Assembly (NCBI GenBank): GCA_024734495.1
Contig: JALMQS010000816.1
Location: 5,419,171 to 5,483,170 of the forward strand
Origin: Forficula auricularia
Lineage: Eukaryota; Arthropoda; Insecta; Dermaptera; Forficulidae
Direction of reading: 5' to 3'
Length of the DNA stretch: 64,000 bases
Below, one piece after another: positions 33,441-44,192 of the stretch. Under the pieces are notes generated by a model. It was not told the origin of the DNA. It worked only from the letters and a program-made list of their open reading frames with translations, and searched no databases. A program made the translations under genes and the position numbers. Positions within the stretch are counted from its first letter, which is position 1, and the number at the start of each line of letters is the position of its first letter.

Positions 33441-34442
33441 AATTTAAAAATGAATAAAATTATTAAATAAACATACACAAGATGTATAAATAAAAATTAC
33501 ATTTCTTTAATTTTGGATTTAAGCGAAAGCACATTGTTGCATAGTTTGAAGGGGCCCGTTCATCTTCCTATATTTAGTAATTAAAAATTAGCAAATGTTA
33601 TTTTAAAATTAGAGGGAATAAATTAAAAAAATAAAAATAAAAAAACTTGCTACAATGTATGATCCTGGAGAAAAAAATGATGTTTTAAATACAAAATCCA
33701 TTCTTTGAGAGTCCTTGAACAAAGGATTTACCTAAACGAAAAAACAATTATTAAAGTACCTGAATACTCCTTGTGAAAAATTCCAACTTATACTCTAAAA
33801 GAATTAATTTTTTTTTTGGGTAGATTTTTATCTTCAGAACTTTTGGTTCAAAAGTGCAAATAATCAGAAAAAATTAGTTCATATACATAAAAAATCTTTT
33901 TAAAAAGAAACTACAGTGGAAATCGTTTAACGCGAAAACGCTTAACAATAAAAATCGGTTAACAAAAATAATAATGCGGTCGTGACAAAATACTAGGTAT
34001 TTTCATACATTTTTTTTCTTTTAACACGAAACAAAAATCGCTTAACCCGAAAAGATTTCGCTTGTCGGAATGAACATAATATGTATGTAATTGTACATTG
34101 TACATACAAAAAGACATTATGCAAAAAAAAATATATCAGATTATTTTCCAAAAAATCAATAAATTTTTATTTGTTTTTATAAAAAAAAATTAAAATTACA
34201 TACATATATTAAAGTTTATTAAGTTTTTATTAATATTTTTAAACGTTTTATTGTTTTTATTAAATTCATACATACATACAAATGTATGTACAAAATGTAT
34301 AATAAAAATAAAATATTAATACGGCTATATAAGGGCTTATTAGCTCCATTAGCCTTCTTTGAATTTTACAATCATGTTTTTGTTTTTTGTTTTTTACATA
34401 ATGGTATTATACATTACAGCAAATGAAAACTCTTGACTTAAC
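33441..34442. other. AT-rich; one pogo-like end at 33914
   Basis: CAGTGGAAATCGTTTAACGC at 33914, preceded by TA, resembles pogo/Tigger ends, and related words (AAAAATCGCTTAACCCG) follow to 34070. No opposite end was found. The rest is low-complexity AT-rich DNA. Confidence 0.35.
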
Positions 34443-35252
34443 TTTTTTTATGATAATGATGAGAGAAGGAGTTACACCAAAAAGGTGCAACCCCTAAAGG
34501 CCTGGGTTGGCCCCTCTATCGTGAAAAAAGAAGAAAGAATTTTATGGGTTGGGCGGGGGTCGAAGGTATCTGTGGATACGGGTCTTAAATAGCTGAAGGT
34601 TATAAGTCGCGGGAAAGATGGTGGCAGGGAGCGAGTTCCAGTCTCTGGAGGTCATAGGGACAAAAGAGTTGGCGAAAGCGCTTGTTCGACTTTTAACCAA
34701 TTTGACAGCGAAGGGGTGCTGAGCGTTTGAAAACCGCGTGTTTCTCGCAAAGAGAGCATTAGGGGGGATAATTGATTTCAGCTCGACTGAACAGACACCG
34801 TGATAGTATCTGTAGTACAGGGAAAGGGCAGAAACGGTTCTTCGGTGAGCCAGGGAGTCGAGTGAGTTGGTTAGAGCCGGGTTTCCTATTAGTTTAATTG
34901 CTCGCTTCTGAATTGCATCCAGTGTAGCAAGAGAATGCTTGGAGGCTCCCCTCCACAGATGAGAGCCACATTCGAGACAGGGACGAATTTGAGCCTTATA
35001 CAGTATAAGAAGTTGACTGGGAGTATAACAGCGTCTAGACCTAAATAGGAGACCAAGCTTGCGCGCTACAGCTTTAGCAATGGTTGAGATATGGTCATTC
35101 CATGAAAGGTCAGACCCTAGAGTTACGCCTAGCATTGAAATTTTATCCCTGAATTCTAGTGAGTTTGAGTCGAATGATATGTTTGGGATGTTTTTGTCGA
35201 CGCGCCTCGAAATAAGGCAACACTGAGTTTTCCCTGCATTGAAGTTAACTAA
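34443..35252 (-). pseudogene. LINE 3' fragment (jockey/CR1-like)
   Basis: The 197-codon frame (35135-34542) covers the C-terminal region after RT: MLGVTLGSDLSWNDHISTIA, IQKRAIKLIGNPALTNSLDS, then SRDWNSLPATIFPATYNLQL and a stop. It then runs through the 3' UTR to an A-run next to ATCATTATCAT at 34443. It is very similar to 6103-6930, with only scattered substitutions, and its C-terminal frame is intact where the other copy has a frameshift. The 5' truncation at about 35252 is typical for LINE insertion. Confidence 0.88.
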
Positions 35253-35611
35253 AATTTTGCAATATTTACTTTCAAAAAATATCTAATTAAAAAAAATTAT
35301 TTAATAGCTTTTGGATTTTTAATTACATTATCAAATATAATATTTTATTGTTTATTATAAGAAATCTTTTATACATTTTATAGTTGGATATTTATGGTAT
35401 TTTGTGCAATTTCTCTTCCTATTTGGAATTTTGAGATTTATTTAATTGAATTTTCTATTTATTCTTCACGTTTAAGTAATTTTTAAAACCGTTATAAAAG
35501 AAATTATCAAGCTACAATGAGAATCAAAAAATGCTGATTTTTGATCACGAAATAAACTCATTGAAGATGTACATGTGGAAGATTAAAAAATCATCACACT
35601 TCATCTTTTTT
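35253..35611. other. AT-rich spacer between two LINE fragments
   Basis: Nothing assignable was found. Confidence 0.4.
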
Positions 35612-36830
35612 ACTTTATTTTATAATGATATTGATACAAGAAGAAGTTGCACCAAGAAGGTACAACCTCTTTAGTCCGTGGTGGATCCTTGTAACGTGAA
35701 GATAAGGGGAGGTTTAGGGATTGGATAGCAGTAGAAGGTATCTGTGGATGCTGGTCTTGAAAGATTGAAGGCTATAAGTTTCTGGAAAGACGGCCGGGTG
35801 AAGTGAGTTCCAGTCTCTAAATGTCATAGGGATAAATAAATTGGCGAATGCGTTTGTTCGATTAGTATCCAGTTTAAGCGCGTAGGGGTGTTGAATTTTA
35901 GAAAATCTTCTCTCTCCACAAATGCGAGCAATATTCAAGACAGGGGCGAAATTGAGCCTTGTATAATATAAAGAGTTGAGTGGGGGTGAAAAATCGCTTG
36001 GTTCGGAAAAGAAAGCCAAGCTTACGTGCTGCAGCTTTTGATACTGAGATAATATGGTCATTCCAAGAGAGGTCAGAACCTAAGGTGACACCTAACATTG
36101 ATATTTTATTACGGAATTCCAATGAGCTCGAATCAAAGGAAATGTCCGGAAGGTTCCTATCTGCGCGCCTAAAAATTAGGCAGCATTGTGTTTTGCCAGC
36201 ATTAAAGTTTACCAAGTTGTGAGATCCCCATTTTCTAAGCATGCTTAAATCTGAATTTATCTAGGAGGCCATGTTTGCGCAATTATCTAGTAAGGATTGA
36301 GCGTTGTGGAGGGTGCTATCGTCAGCGAAACAATGTATTGGATTGGAGGGCAGATTTAAAAGGTCATTAATATAGATAATAAAGAGCGTGGGAGAAATGA
36401 CTGAGCCCTGAGGAACTCCAGCATTAGTATTAAAGGACGAGGATGATATTCCGTCAACCTCGACTTTAATAGAGCGGTTTGAGAGAAAGCTCTCAAGCAA
36501 CTTGCAGAGGCTCGGGGGGAGGCCAAATGCTGGTAATTTGCCAAGAAGATTTTTGTGCCAGACTTGATCGAAGGCCTTTGAAATGTCTAAGCCTATTACG
36601 AAAGTCTCTTTACCAGTCTCTAGTGCTTTATTCCAAATATGAGTTATATATGCTAAAATATCGCCGGTGGACCGAAATTGTCTAAAGCCGTATCATGGAT
36701 TAGTTTATTAGATTCTAAATGGTGAAGAACTTGTTCATAAATTATTTTTTCCATGATTTTAGAAAGAACCGAGTTATGGCGATAGGACGATAATTGGCTA
36801 CATTTGAAGAATCTCTATGTTTATTAAAAC
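35612..36830 (-). pseudogene. LINE reverse transcriptase remnant, second subfamily
   Basis: From 36830 on the minus strand: ANYRPIAITSVLSKI-like motif, STGDILAYITHIWNK, LDISKAFDQVWHKNLL (motif A), GVPQGSVISPTLFIIYINDL (motif B), CFADDSTLHN (motif C), then MLGVTLGSDLSWNDHI at 36095. A deletion near 35900 joins CSHLWRE to KIQHPYAL, and the end reads FRDWNSLHPAVFPETYSLQS. Frameshifts and a stop after MAS break it. The sequence is clearly diverged from the 6.1-kb and 34.4-kb copies. Confidence 0.85.
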
Positions 36831-36881
36831 ATTATTAAAATTAATTAACTCTATACCAACTAACCAATGAATTAAATGTAC

Positions 36882-37395
36882 TTTTTACTTTACCATACAG
36901 GGTATGGTCAACTATTTTGATAAAAAAATTGAGAATAAGCATGGCGTTTTGGTCTACACAAAATTCCTAATAGGTGAATATAGAAAAAATTAGGAGATAT
37001 TAATTGTTTTGTTAAAATGTCTGTTAGTACGTTACCAAATTGTGTGTACGCTCTACCTAAAAAACGAAAATTCATTAAGAGCTGATTAAATTTTGGTTGA
37101 AATTGAAAAAAAAATTAAGGGGGAGGGACCCTTAAAAAATTAAAATCATTACATTTTCTTACAAAATACAAAAAAGAAACATAAAAAAATGGATTTTATA
37201 TTACGATAAAAGAGACTTATAATAAAAATGAGTCTTTTTTTCTTGGGCCAAATTGTGGGTGGGGTGGGGATGTTTAAAATATAGAAGTATCAATATACCT
37301 GCTAGACCTACACCCTTTGAACGAGTCGTACAAAATTTCGAATATGCACTCTTTATATATAACCTTATTATTATTTTATTAAATATTAAATATAA
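36882..37395 (+). repeat. Family A arm (diverged)
   Basis: It starts CTTTACCATACAGGGTATGG (about 36887) and follows the arm seen at 54961: AAAAAAATTGAG, GGCGTTTTGGTCTACA, GTCTGTTAGTACGTTACC, AAATTAAGGGGGAGGG, ending in ATTAAATATTAAATATAAGA. After this point it joins the exon-containing block. Confidence 0.7.
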
Positions 37396-38095
37396 GAGAG
37401 GGGGAATTATTCTATTTTTTAAATTATTTTTATAACATCTTATTCTCTCAGAAATTAATTTTTTGAGCTTATGATCAAATCCCATTTGTTTTACAATAAA
37501 CTATCTAATCACCCCTTAAAATCTAAAATCAATTAAAATATCCTGTATTAATCACAAGATCTAGATTCACTGGGTTGAAGTAATTTGAATGGTCCATTTC
37601 GTTCTTAAGATTAAACACATGTACAAATATAGTTGGATTAATAACACCAAAATATGAATTTCAAAACGCTTAATGCGTGGATTAATAATTGTTCTATTAA
37701 TTAAAATGGATTTTTTGGTCCAATACTACTGTATGTAATAATAATTAGATGAAAAATTGATAGCTAAAAGTTCATGTTTCATTTATTTTCAATTATCTTT
37801 TACTGATTATTTTCCTTTTTTTTCAAATAAAAATATTCATTTATATTTTCTGTTTTAGAGAATCGAGTCCACCTAGAGAAAAGCATTCAAGATAATCGGA
37901 ATTCAAAACGGCATTTTATTTATTTAAGTGGCGGAAATCGACCAGTGGAGACGTGGGACAGCCATTCCTCCAAGGTAAGAGCAAATCGACTAAACTCTAT
38001 TTAATTTTGATACATTATTAATAGATTAATTAGTATAAATCGTATTAATATACTCAAAACCGCCAACTCTCAATGTGAAAACTTTATCTCGAGTG
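37396..38095 (+). repeat. 700-bp block duplicated at 50460-51185
   Basis: The two blocks agree over most of their length in the same order and orientation (CTATCTAATCACCCCTTAAA, CATTTCGTTCTT, AAAGTTCATGTT, GGCGGAAATCGACCAGTG, GTAAGAGCAAATCGACTAAA). Both follow a family A arm, so the duplication includes the arm junction. An exon-like segment lies inside. Confidence 0.8.
37859..37974 (+). CDS. Exon-like segment with strong splice sites, 38 codons
   Basis: A long pyrimidine-rich tract (TTATTTTCCTTTTTTTTC, then TTTTCTGTTTTAG) ends at AG 37857-37858, and CAAG|GTAAGA at 37971-37980 is a near-ideal donor. A TACTGAT branch-point-like word is at 37801. The 116 bp is open in only one frame, beginning two bases into the segment (NRVHLEKSIQDNRNSK...) and ending GGNRPVETWDSHSSK with phase 0. 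I do not recognise the protein. The copy at 50946-51062 is frameshifted. It may be a host exon, an exon captured by family A, or a chance frame. Confidence 0.35.
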
Positions 38096-38164
38096 TGTGA
38101 CCACATCAGATTATTTTCTAATATAATAGTTCAAATTTCCGATAACAGCAGAGGTTTAATTTCT

Positions 38165-38395
38165 AAAGAAATCACAAGATGTTGTCATCTATACAATCTT
38201 TATTAGATGTCAGAAAGGTAGTCTTCACTCTCTCAAGAATCTTACCCAAATGCTAAAAATAGCGGTCCTGGTGAAGTGAAGCCATCTGACATATCTATCG
38301 CGCTAAATATTTCACTCAAATATTTAATCTTTTTGTTTGTAAAATTTCGCCGTCATGAGATTCTAAATTTAAATACATAGCTTTGCGATGGAGCT
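38165..38395 (-). repeat. SINE-like repeat copy (family S1), diverged
   Basis: On the minus strand it follows the 33183-33440 copy: AAATTTAGAATCTCATGACG, GCGAAATTTTACAAAC, TATGTCAGATGG, then ATAGATGACAACATCTTGTG. The B-box region is degraded. Confidence 0.55.
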
Positions 38396-38727
38396 TAAAT
38401 AATGATAGTTGAGTGTATTTTAAAAATTTTAAATTTCTCAAAATATCGAAGGACGATTGAATTAGTATATATTTCTACAAGTTGATCTACCCTGTTCGTT
38501 TTGTATGTTTTATACTCATTCTGATACCGTATTTCAAATACAATTCTTTTCCTTCCTTGTAGGTACCTACTTCTTCATACTTTTCCTTGAGTATCAGAAA
38601 TAGCAATGAAAACTATTAGATTGGTGCATAATTATCCGCCATTTATATTGGCACGTTTTTCGTTAGTGATAATTATTGTTGTTGATTATTTTTTAATAAA
38701 AATAATCTTCTATATTTCTTTAAGAAA

Positions 38728-38925
38728 ATGTGTCTCGAAAATCATATTAATTTTCGTTATATTATACTGTACCACTACGAGAAAGGATGGAAGGCATCAC
38801 AGTCATTTCGCGATCTCAACCAACTTTTTGGCGATCACACCACATTCATTGTCTTTTTACAGTGGACGCCTTTCGGTAATCCTTTGTGTGAAACACCTGT
38901 CGAAACTCAAATCTTCTTTTTTTGA
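38728..38925 (+). pseudogene. mariner transposase N-terminus, left arm
   Basis: MCLENHINFRYIILYHYEKG W followed by KASQSFRDLNQLFGD is the mariner N-terminal helix-turn-helix. Downstream codons (FGNPLCETPVETQIFFF) may be a shifted frame. There is no catalytic domain. Confidence 0.7.
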
Positions 38926-38947
38926 CGTTTTTGAAGATAAGTCGCGA

Positions 38948-39082
38948 TTAATCACCATTGACTGGGCTTTTGCCAAAAAGTTGGTTGAGATCGCGAAATG
39001 ACTGTGCTGCCTTCCATTCTTTCTCGTAGTGATACAGTATAATATGACGAAAATTAATATGATTTTCGACATGCATTTTCTT
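38948..39082 (-). pseudogene. mariner transposase N-terminus, right arm
   Basis: On the minus strand, MHVENHINFRHIILYHYEKE W and KAAQSFRDLNQLFGKSPVNGD are the second, slightly different copy of the same N-terminus. Differences between the arms show that the inversion is not brand new. Confidence 0.7.
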
Positions 39083-39190
39083 AAAGAAATAGAGAAGATT
39101 ATTTTTATTAAAAAAAATAATCAACAACAAAACTTATCACTAACGAAAAACATGTCAATATAAACGGAGGATAATTATGCACCAACCTAA

Positions 39191-39558
39191 TACTATTTGA
39201 TAGGGCAAAGAGAAACACCACCAACTCCAACCTAATATACCGAATTTTAATAATGTTTCACTATAAACGTACCGTTTTCTAAATTCGATTTACTATTTGA
39301 TATTGAATATTCAAAATTGTCTGTAAAGACACTATTAGCAGTGTTATGTAATCCGTAAAATTGAAGTTGTTCTGATATTTGTTAATTGAAATGTACAGGC
39401 AAAGAATGGGGAAGTAAAAATAAATCTAATATCAGAGGTTATTTCGTCAGTCTTTAGATAAATTTGTCAACCCACTGTCCAGAAAGATTATAAAGGTTTA
39501 AAGCCAAGAGAAGATAGAAAAATAAAATTTACACAATTGAGAAAATAAAAATATGTGA
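39191..39558. other. AT-rich DNA without recognised features
   Basis: Nothing assignable was found. Confidence 0.35.
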
Positions 39559-39933
39559 AGATGTCAGAGAAAAGGGCCCTTATCTTCACCTACCAGTTTT
39601 TTCAAGAATGGCAAAAATTTAAGTTAAATGTGGGTTTAATTTTTCATTACATATTTGAATTCAGCCGAAAATTTTCATTCGGAATAGAATAATAGAGAGG
39701 TTAAAAATGGAAGAAATACCCTATTTTTTTCTACTTAAAAATTGGCAAAATTTAAAATACTCTTACTCAAAACTACGTTTTTTTACTTTTAAATATTCAA
39801 AAATTCATAACCGAGTCAATTTTTGGATTTTTTGGGCGGGACAAAAAGCGATTGGTTCAGTTGTTTCCCTAGAAAGAGGAGATGCCATTAGCTCGATTTT
39901 GACCAGGTGAAGATAAGGGCCCTTTTCCTTGAC
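39559..39933. mobile_element. Non-autonomous element with about 30-bp TIRs
   Basis: TGTCAGAGAAAAGGGCCCTT ATCTTCACCT at left pairs with AGGTGAAGATAAGGGCCCTT TTCCTTGACA at right, 27 of 30 positions. The interior has a 67-codon chance frame. The superfamily is not assignable. Confidence 0.7.
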
Positions 39934-40462
39934 ACCATTACATATTTTAAAAATATTTAAAAAAAAAACTTGAAAAAATAATTCTTTATTTTCATACATA
40001 ACAAAAAGTGAAAATTTAATTTTTCCTCAGTACCCAAAAAATTTCTATACACAATATGACTAAAAATAAAAGTATGATCGCTGATTTTAAATAAAAGTTT
40101 TGTTTTATATTTATTTATTATTAAATACTTGTATTTTTTATGTAATGGTATAAAATTTCTTGACATCAGGTCCTAGGATACTTGCAAGCGAGACACAATG
40201 GTCTGCATTTCAGGAAATTTATGTTTGATATAAAAATAATAATAAGACACGATCTCGAATGTTTGTAGTTCTATTAAGTTATTTGCTGGTTGTTTTAAAT
40301 AAAATATATAATACAATATACCTAAAAACAATTATTATTATCATTAAGTAAGAGATAAATTTAACCTAATTTATCGCGCGGAGAATTTACCACTGCTCGA
40401 AGCCTTAAAAACTTAGTAAATTGGATTATATCTAACTTTCTGAGATTTGGCTCGTGATTCCG
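39934..40462. other. AT-rich DNA without recognised features
   Basis: Nothing assignable was found. Confidence 0.35.
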
Positions 40463-40580
40463 GCTTCTTTCCTTCTACTCTGTTCTTTTCACGATGGAGG
40501 GGCCATCCCATACAGGCCTTTAGGGGATGCACCTTCTGGTGTATCTCCTTCTTACATCAATATCATTAAAAAAAAAAAAA
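40463..40580 (+). mobile_element. LINE 3'-UTR fragment
   Basis: TTCACGATGGAGGGGCCATC, CAGGCCTTTAGGGGATGCAC, CTTCTGGTGTATCTCC and ATCAATATCATT followed by an A-run match the 3' UTR of the LINEs at 6103 and 34443. This plus-strand copy shows the natural A-rich 3' end. Confidence 0.75.
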
Positions 40581-41275
40581 TTCCGTCCATAATTTGTATT
40601 AATTTGAAAGTTTATATTAGGAAAATAAGGACAATATTATAATTTTCATAATTATTTTAAAATTCAAAATTTAAAATACAAATCACATTTTAATGAATAA
40701 ATTAAAATATATGTTTTTAATAATCAATACATTTTGACAATTACAATGCCAATTCAATTAATAATAGCGACCACCTGGTTACAAGCAATGCTGCCAATTA
40801 ATCGATTCTGAAAGTTCAAATAATGTTTATTTGGGTGTGCCTTGAGGGGGCGTATCTCACTACAAATTACTAGTCTGTGAACTATTCATTCACTTAGAAC
40901 CAACTCACTCACACAAACCAGCCTTATACTTAGGTGCAATGCGTAACCATGATTTATTATTTCTTTATATTTCGAAAATACTCCTTAATAAATGAGTTCT
41001 ATGAATTAGAAATAGTAAACTTATCTGTTCTGCAATTTAGATAATAAATTATGGCACTATTTCAATTTCCCTCAACGATTTATTTTGAAACTTGCTACAC
41101 CTTTTTGTGGATACTCTAGATTACCTGGGCGTTCTGGCGTTTTGTATGCCTTCCTCTCGGGTTCCGACTCTTCACGTGTGTGGTCTTTGGAAATTAATAC
41201 CGGCACATTTATCTTAGCCAGATATATAAATGGAATTAAAAAAGTGAGATGTGAGAACTGACGGAGTTTTAAAAA
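40581..41275. other. Unassigned region
   Basis: 40835-41180 has mixed composition (GGGTGTGCCTTGAGGGGGCG at 40835) but no frame or ends that I recognise. Confidence 0.25.
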
Positions 41276-41776
41276 CAGTGAAATCCCGATACTTCGTATA
41301 CAGATATATCGTATATCCCGATAAATCGTAAGAAAGTGCTGGTCTCTTGGAAAAATCTCGTTAATTCATATAAAACAATGCATTTTAGTCCCCTCGGTAT
41401 AATGGATTTGTTTCCTCTCCAAGATCGACAAAACGTTTCATAATTCGTATTTTTCCGTTGAATTAAAGTCGTGTATTTGGAAAATTTTGTTAATTCGTAT
41501 AAAATTAGAGCTCTATAGAGCCTTAATAAAACTAATCCCCCTAATGTTTATAAAAATATGTACATGTTTATGTAGCTTTAATTTACTGTACATTCAAATA
41601 TAATGTAAAATATATTTTACTGTTTTTTTTTTTTGCAACGAAATTTTCTCTGGAGAGAGACGGACTGGTAGAAATTTTAATTGAATGTAATGGAAGGCAG
41701 CCCAGAGGAAGTGAGGAAAGAAAAATTAACACATCAAATAAGGTGTAATTTATTGGAATCCTTCCTCCTTCCTTTT

Positions 41777-41818
41777 AAACCGACGTTTCGGGTGATTTTC
41801 CCTCCTTCTTCAGGGTTT
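41777..41818 (-). ncRNA. Hammerhead-like motif H3, left arm
   Basis: On the minus strand: AAACC, CTGAAGA (41813 downward), A, GGAGGG...CACCC, GAAAC, GTC (41784-41782), GGTTT. The core and helix I are intact. Helix II has a mismatch because CCTCC is changed to CACCC relative to the right arm. Confidence 0.55.
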
Positions 41819-41879
41819 CAAAGGGTCAATGAATGAAGAAGAAGAAAACATTTTATTTGTTTCATTCATTGACCCTTTG

Positions 41880-41922
41880 AAACCCTGAAGAAGGAGGGAA
41901 AAATCCTCCGAAACGTCGGTTT
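41880..41922 (+). ncRNA. Hammerhead-ribozyme-like motif H3, right arm
   Basis: The helix I strands AAACC (41880-41884) and GGTTT (41918-41922) pair perfectly. Between them are CTGAAGA, an extra A, helix II GGAGG-GAAAAAT-CCTCC, and GAAACGTC (GTC 41915-41917). The ACGT around the site leaves no loop for an intramolecular helix III; it can form only between two molecules, as described for small Penelope-associated variants. Confidence 0.68.
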
Positions 41923-42200
41923 AAAACGAAAGGAGGAAGGATTCCAATAAATTACACCTTATTTGATATGTGTTAATTTTTTCTTTCCTCCCTACCTCTG
42001 GCCTGCCTTCCATTACATTCAATTTATATTTTACTGTATTTAAATACAGTATTTTTTATGTATAAATATGTATTCATGTACGATATATCGTATTTTTAAT
42101 TTTTACCCTCAATATATCATACTCTCGATATCGCGAATATGTCGATATATCGTACTTATCCTTTGTCCCCTAGAAGATACGATATATCGGGATTCTACTG

Positions 42201-43436
42201 TATTTGTTTTTCGGCTATTCAAGGTAAAAAACAGCGACGGGAATATAATTCACCCGGGGAGGAAAAAAGGTGCGAGCAACTAACGAAGACGATGTCATTG
42301 CATCCGACTACAAGTCAAGTCCTAGAATGTAAATTGCATTTGGGGCCTGAAGGTGCATAGCTGATTGAAGAATCGCAGGAATGCCACTTGTCTGTCTGTT
42401 TGTTCGTCTGTCTCAGCTCTTCGTAAAAATCTGGATTAAAAAGGAGCACACGATTTTCTAATTAAGGATTTTTCCTCTCCATCTATTTCTCAGAATCAAG
42501 AAAATGAAGCATTCATTTTTTTTTTTATTCAATCACATTCTTTTGTAAATATAGCTTTTATTTTGATTATTCATACAGTGGGAAATTTGTATCTTTCAAA
42601 AAATGTAGATATTTATCTATTTATTTATTTTTTGCAATCATTAATCAAAAGTATTCCATATATATGAGAATGAAATTGAGAAATCGAAGAAAAAAGATGA
42701 AGAAATAATTAATTCAATCTATTTTTTTAAACAGTAAGTAATTAAATCAATTTGTCCAAGCTTATTAAAACATAAAAAAAATACCTTTACAAGAACTATT
42801 TTTTTTTTTTTAATTTCTAAATTCCAACATGACAAATTTTTTTACTGAAACCATCATACTTATATATATTTAAAATTTCATTTATATATAGTATAGGTAT
42901 ACATAATATCTAGTTTCGTTACATATTAGACCCATATTTTTGGAAGGCAAAAATAATAATAATAATAATTATGATGTTTTAAATTTTTAAATTTGATTTA
43001 TTATTTATATATAATAATGATAGTAAGTATATTCTATAAATAGAATCCTGACGTATTCATTTACTCACTGACCCTTGCACATCTCAAACCGCTGGTCCTA
43101 AGAAAAATGAAATTTGTTTGAGTGTTAATTCTTTCTACGATTTAAGATTGAGTTAAGATTGATCTAAGAAGGAATTTTTTAAATTCGATTCATAAAGAGG
43201 AAAAGCTCCGCAAAATATGTTTTCAGGGTTTTTCAAGATCTCTTGAGCCCGAAAATATATAAATATGGTTTTAGCTTAGAGAGGTGAAGCATTAAAATAC
43301 AAAAAAAATAAATAAAAAAAAACATATTGGATTATTTTGTTGCATTCGCTCCTAAAAAGGAGATATAGTCATTTTTGGGTGAATTCACTTCCTTTAATAA
43401 ATACCAATTACGATGAGGAAAAAAATGTTTTTTAAT
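42201..43436. other. AT-rich DNA without recognised features
   Basis: 42205-42365 is less AT-rich and open in two plus frames (up to 73 codons) but not recognised. An (AAT)n run is at 42955-42970. The rest is low complexity. Confidence 0.3.
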
Positions 43437-43658
43437 TCAATTATTTTGATTTAGAACTCGAATTGCTTTCGTCAGGGACGCGCCGTCGGCGTCGTGCGAA
43501 ATACTGATTGCCGCCTTTATATGCACTGAGCCTAAATTACTGCGGCCACAACATGTGTGAATAAGACACCAGACACAATCATGTTCAAACTTGTCGCGGC
43601 ACGATTTCTGTTTGCCAGTAGCAGTATCAGCCTGTATCAGTTCCCATTTAATAGCCAC
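43437..43658 (-). CDS. Unrecognised 73-codon open frame
   Basis: MAIKWELIQADTATGKQKSC RDKFEHDCVW... with six cysteines, ending RVLNQNN. The base composition is GC-richer than the flanks. It lies just before the dispersed repeat at 43690. No family is recognised; it may belong to that repeat. Confidence 0.2.
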   Translation of the reverse strand: MAIKWELIQADTATGKQKSCRDKFEHDCVWCLIHTCCGRSNLGSVHIKAAISISHDADGASLTKAIRVLNQNN

Positions 43659-43689
43659 ACCCCTGCTACTTAGACAACTGAATTGGCAG

Positions 43690-43965
43690 ATCAGTTAAGG
43701 GCCTGTATACGCTTCGGAAAAAGGCGCAAGGCATTTCGCCATTTTTACTTGACCCAATGAGAAGCAGATAAAGCATGGATCGGTCTCGCGCAAAAGGTCC
43801 CCAGGTAAAGACTACGGGACACGTGGTCTCAATCAACGCCACAAATTGTACAATTTCATTTGTTCAAATTGTTCAATTTCATTTAGGTTGAAAGGCCAAA
43901 AGGCTAGTGTGGGTTTTGCCAAAAATTACATGGGGTCTCGTCCAGATGCTAAAAATTGCGATTTT
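43690..43965 (+). repeat. Dispersed repeat shared with 29620-29870
   Basis: It contains GAAGCAGATAAAGC, GATCGGTCTCGCGC, ACAAATTGTACAATTTCATT (partly doubled at 43850-43880) and AAATTACATGGGGTCTCGTC. The orientation is the same as at 29.6 kb. Confidence 0.65.
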
Positions 43966-44192
43966 TTCGATTAGTCCGTTCAGATGGATGGATGCACGAA
44001 TGTTATCTTTTTGTTGGTCGGCGATTTTATCCATACCGTTCAATCGATTAAAATGAAATTTAAAACCTGCCCTTATGTACTTTAACAAAATGAAGCGATG
44101 ATTAGTTTATGGTACATATCGGGCAACAAACATTAGTATTTTAAATTTAAATTTAGGGAACGAAGAAAAGTTTATTTTTATTACAGACAAAA

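Larger units (their letters stand above)
38616..39190. mobile_element. mariner-derived palindrome made of two 5' ends
   Basis: The ends TTAGATTGGTGCATAATTAT (left) and, on the minus strand, TTAGGTTGGTGCATAATTAT (right) are mariner TIRs of the TTAGGTTGGTGC type, flanked by TA on both sides. The arms (38616-38834 and 38974-39190) each contain the transposase start, facing inward, and the 140-bp spacer continues the frame with frameshifts. It is a foldback derivative that kept both TIRs and so could be cross-mobilised (inference). Confidence 0.85.
41680..42022. mobile_element. Foldback element with two hammerhead-like motifs (family H3)
   Basis: The arms pair nearly throughout around 41851: GAATGTAATGGAAGGCAG against CTGCCTTCCATTACATTC, AAGGTGTAATTTATTGGAAT against its complement, and CATTGACCCTTTGAAACC against GGTTTCAAAGGGTCAATG. 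The spacer is under 30 bp. Outward-facing hammerhead-like motifs lie in both arms. Confidence 0.85.
41276..42200. mobile_element. pogo/Tigger-like non-autonomous element
   Basis: CAGTGAAATCCCGATACTTC at left and GATATATCGGGATTCTACTG at right are inverted repeats of pogo type. Internal words such as GATATATCGTAT recur throughout. A hammerhead-like foldback (41680-42022) is inserted inside. TA follows the right end; the left flank is AA, so the TSD is not confirmed. No transposase. Confidence 0.65.
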
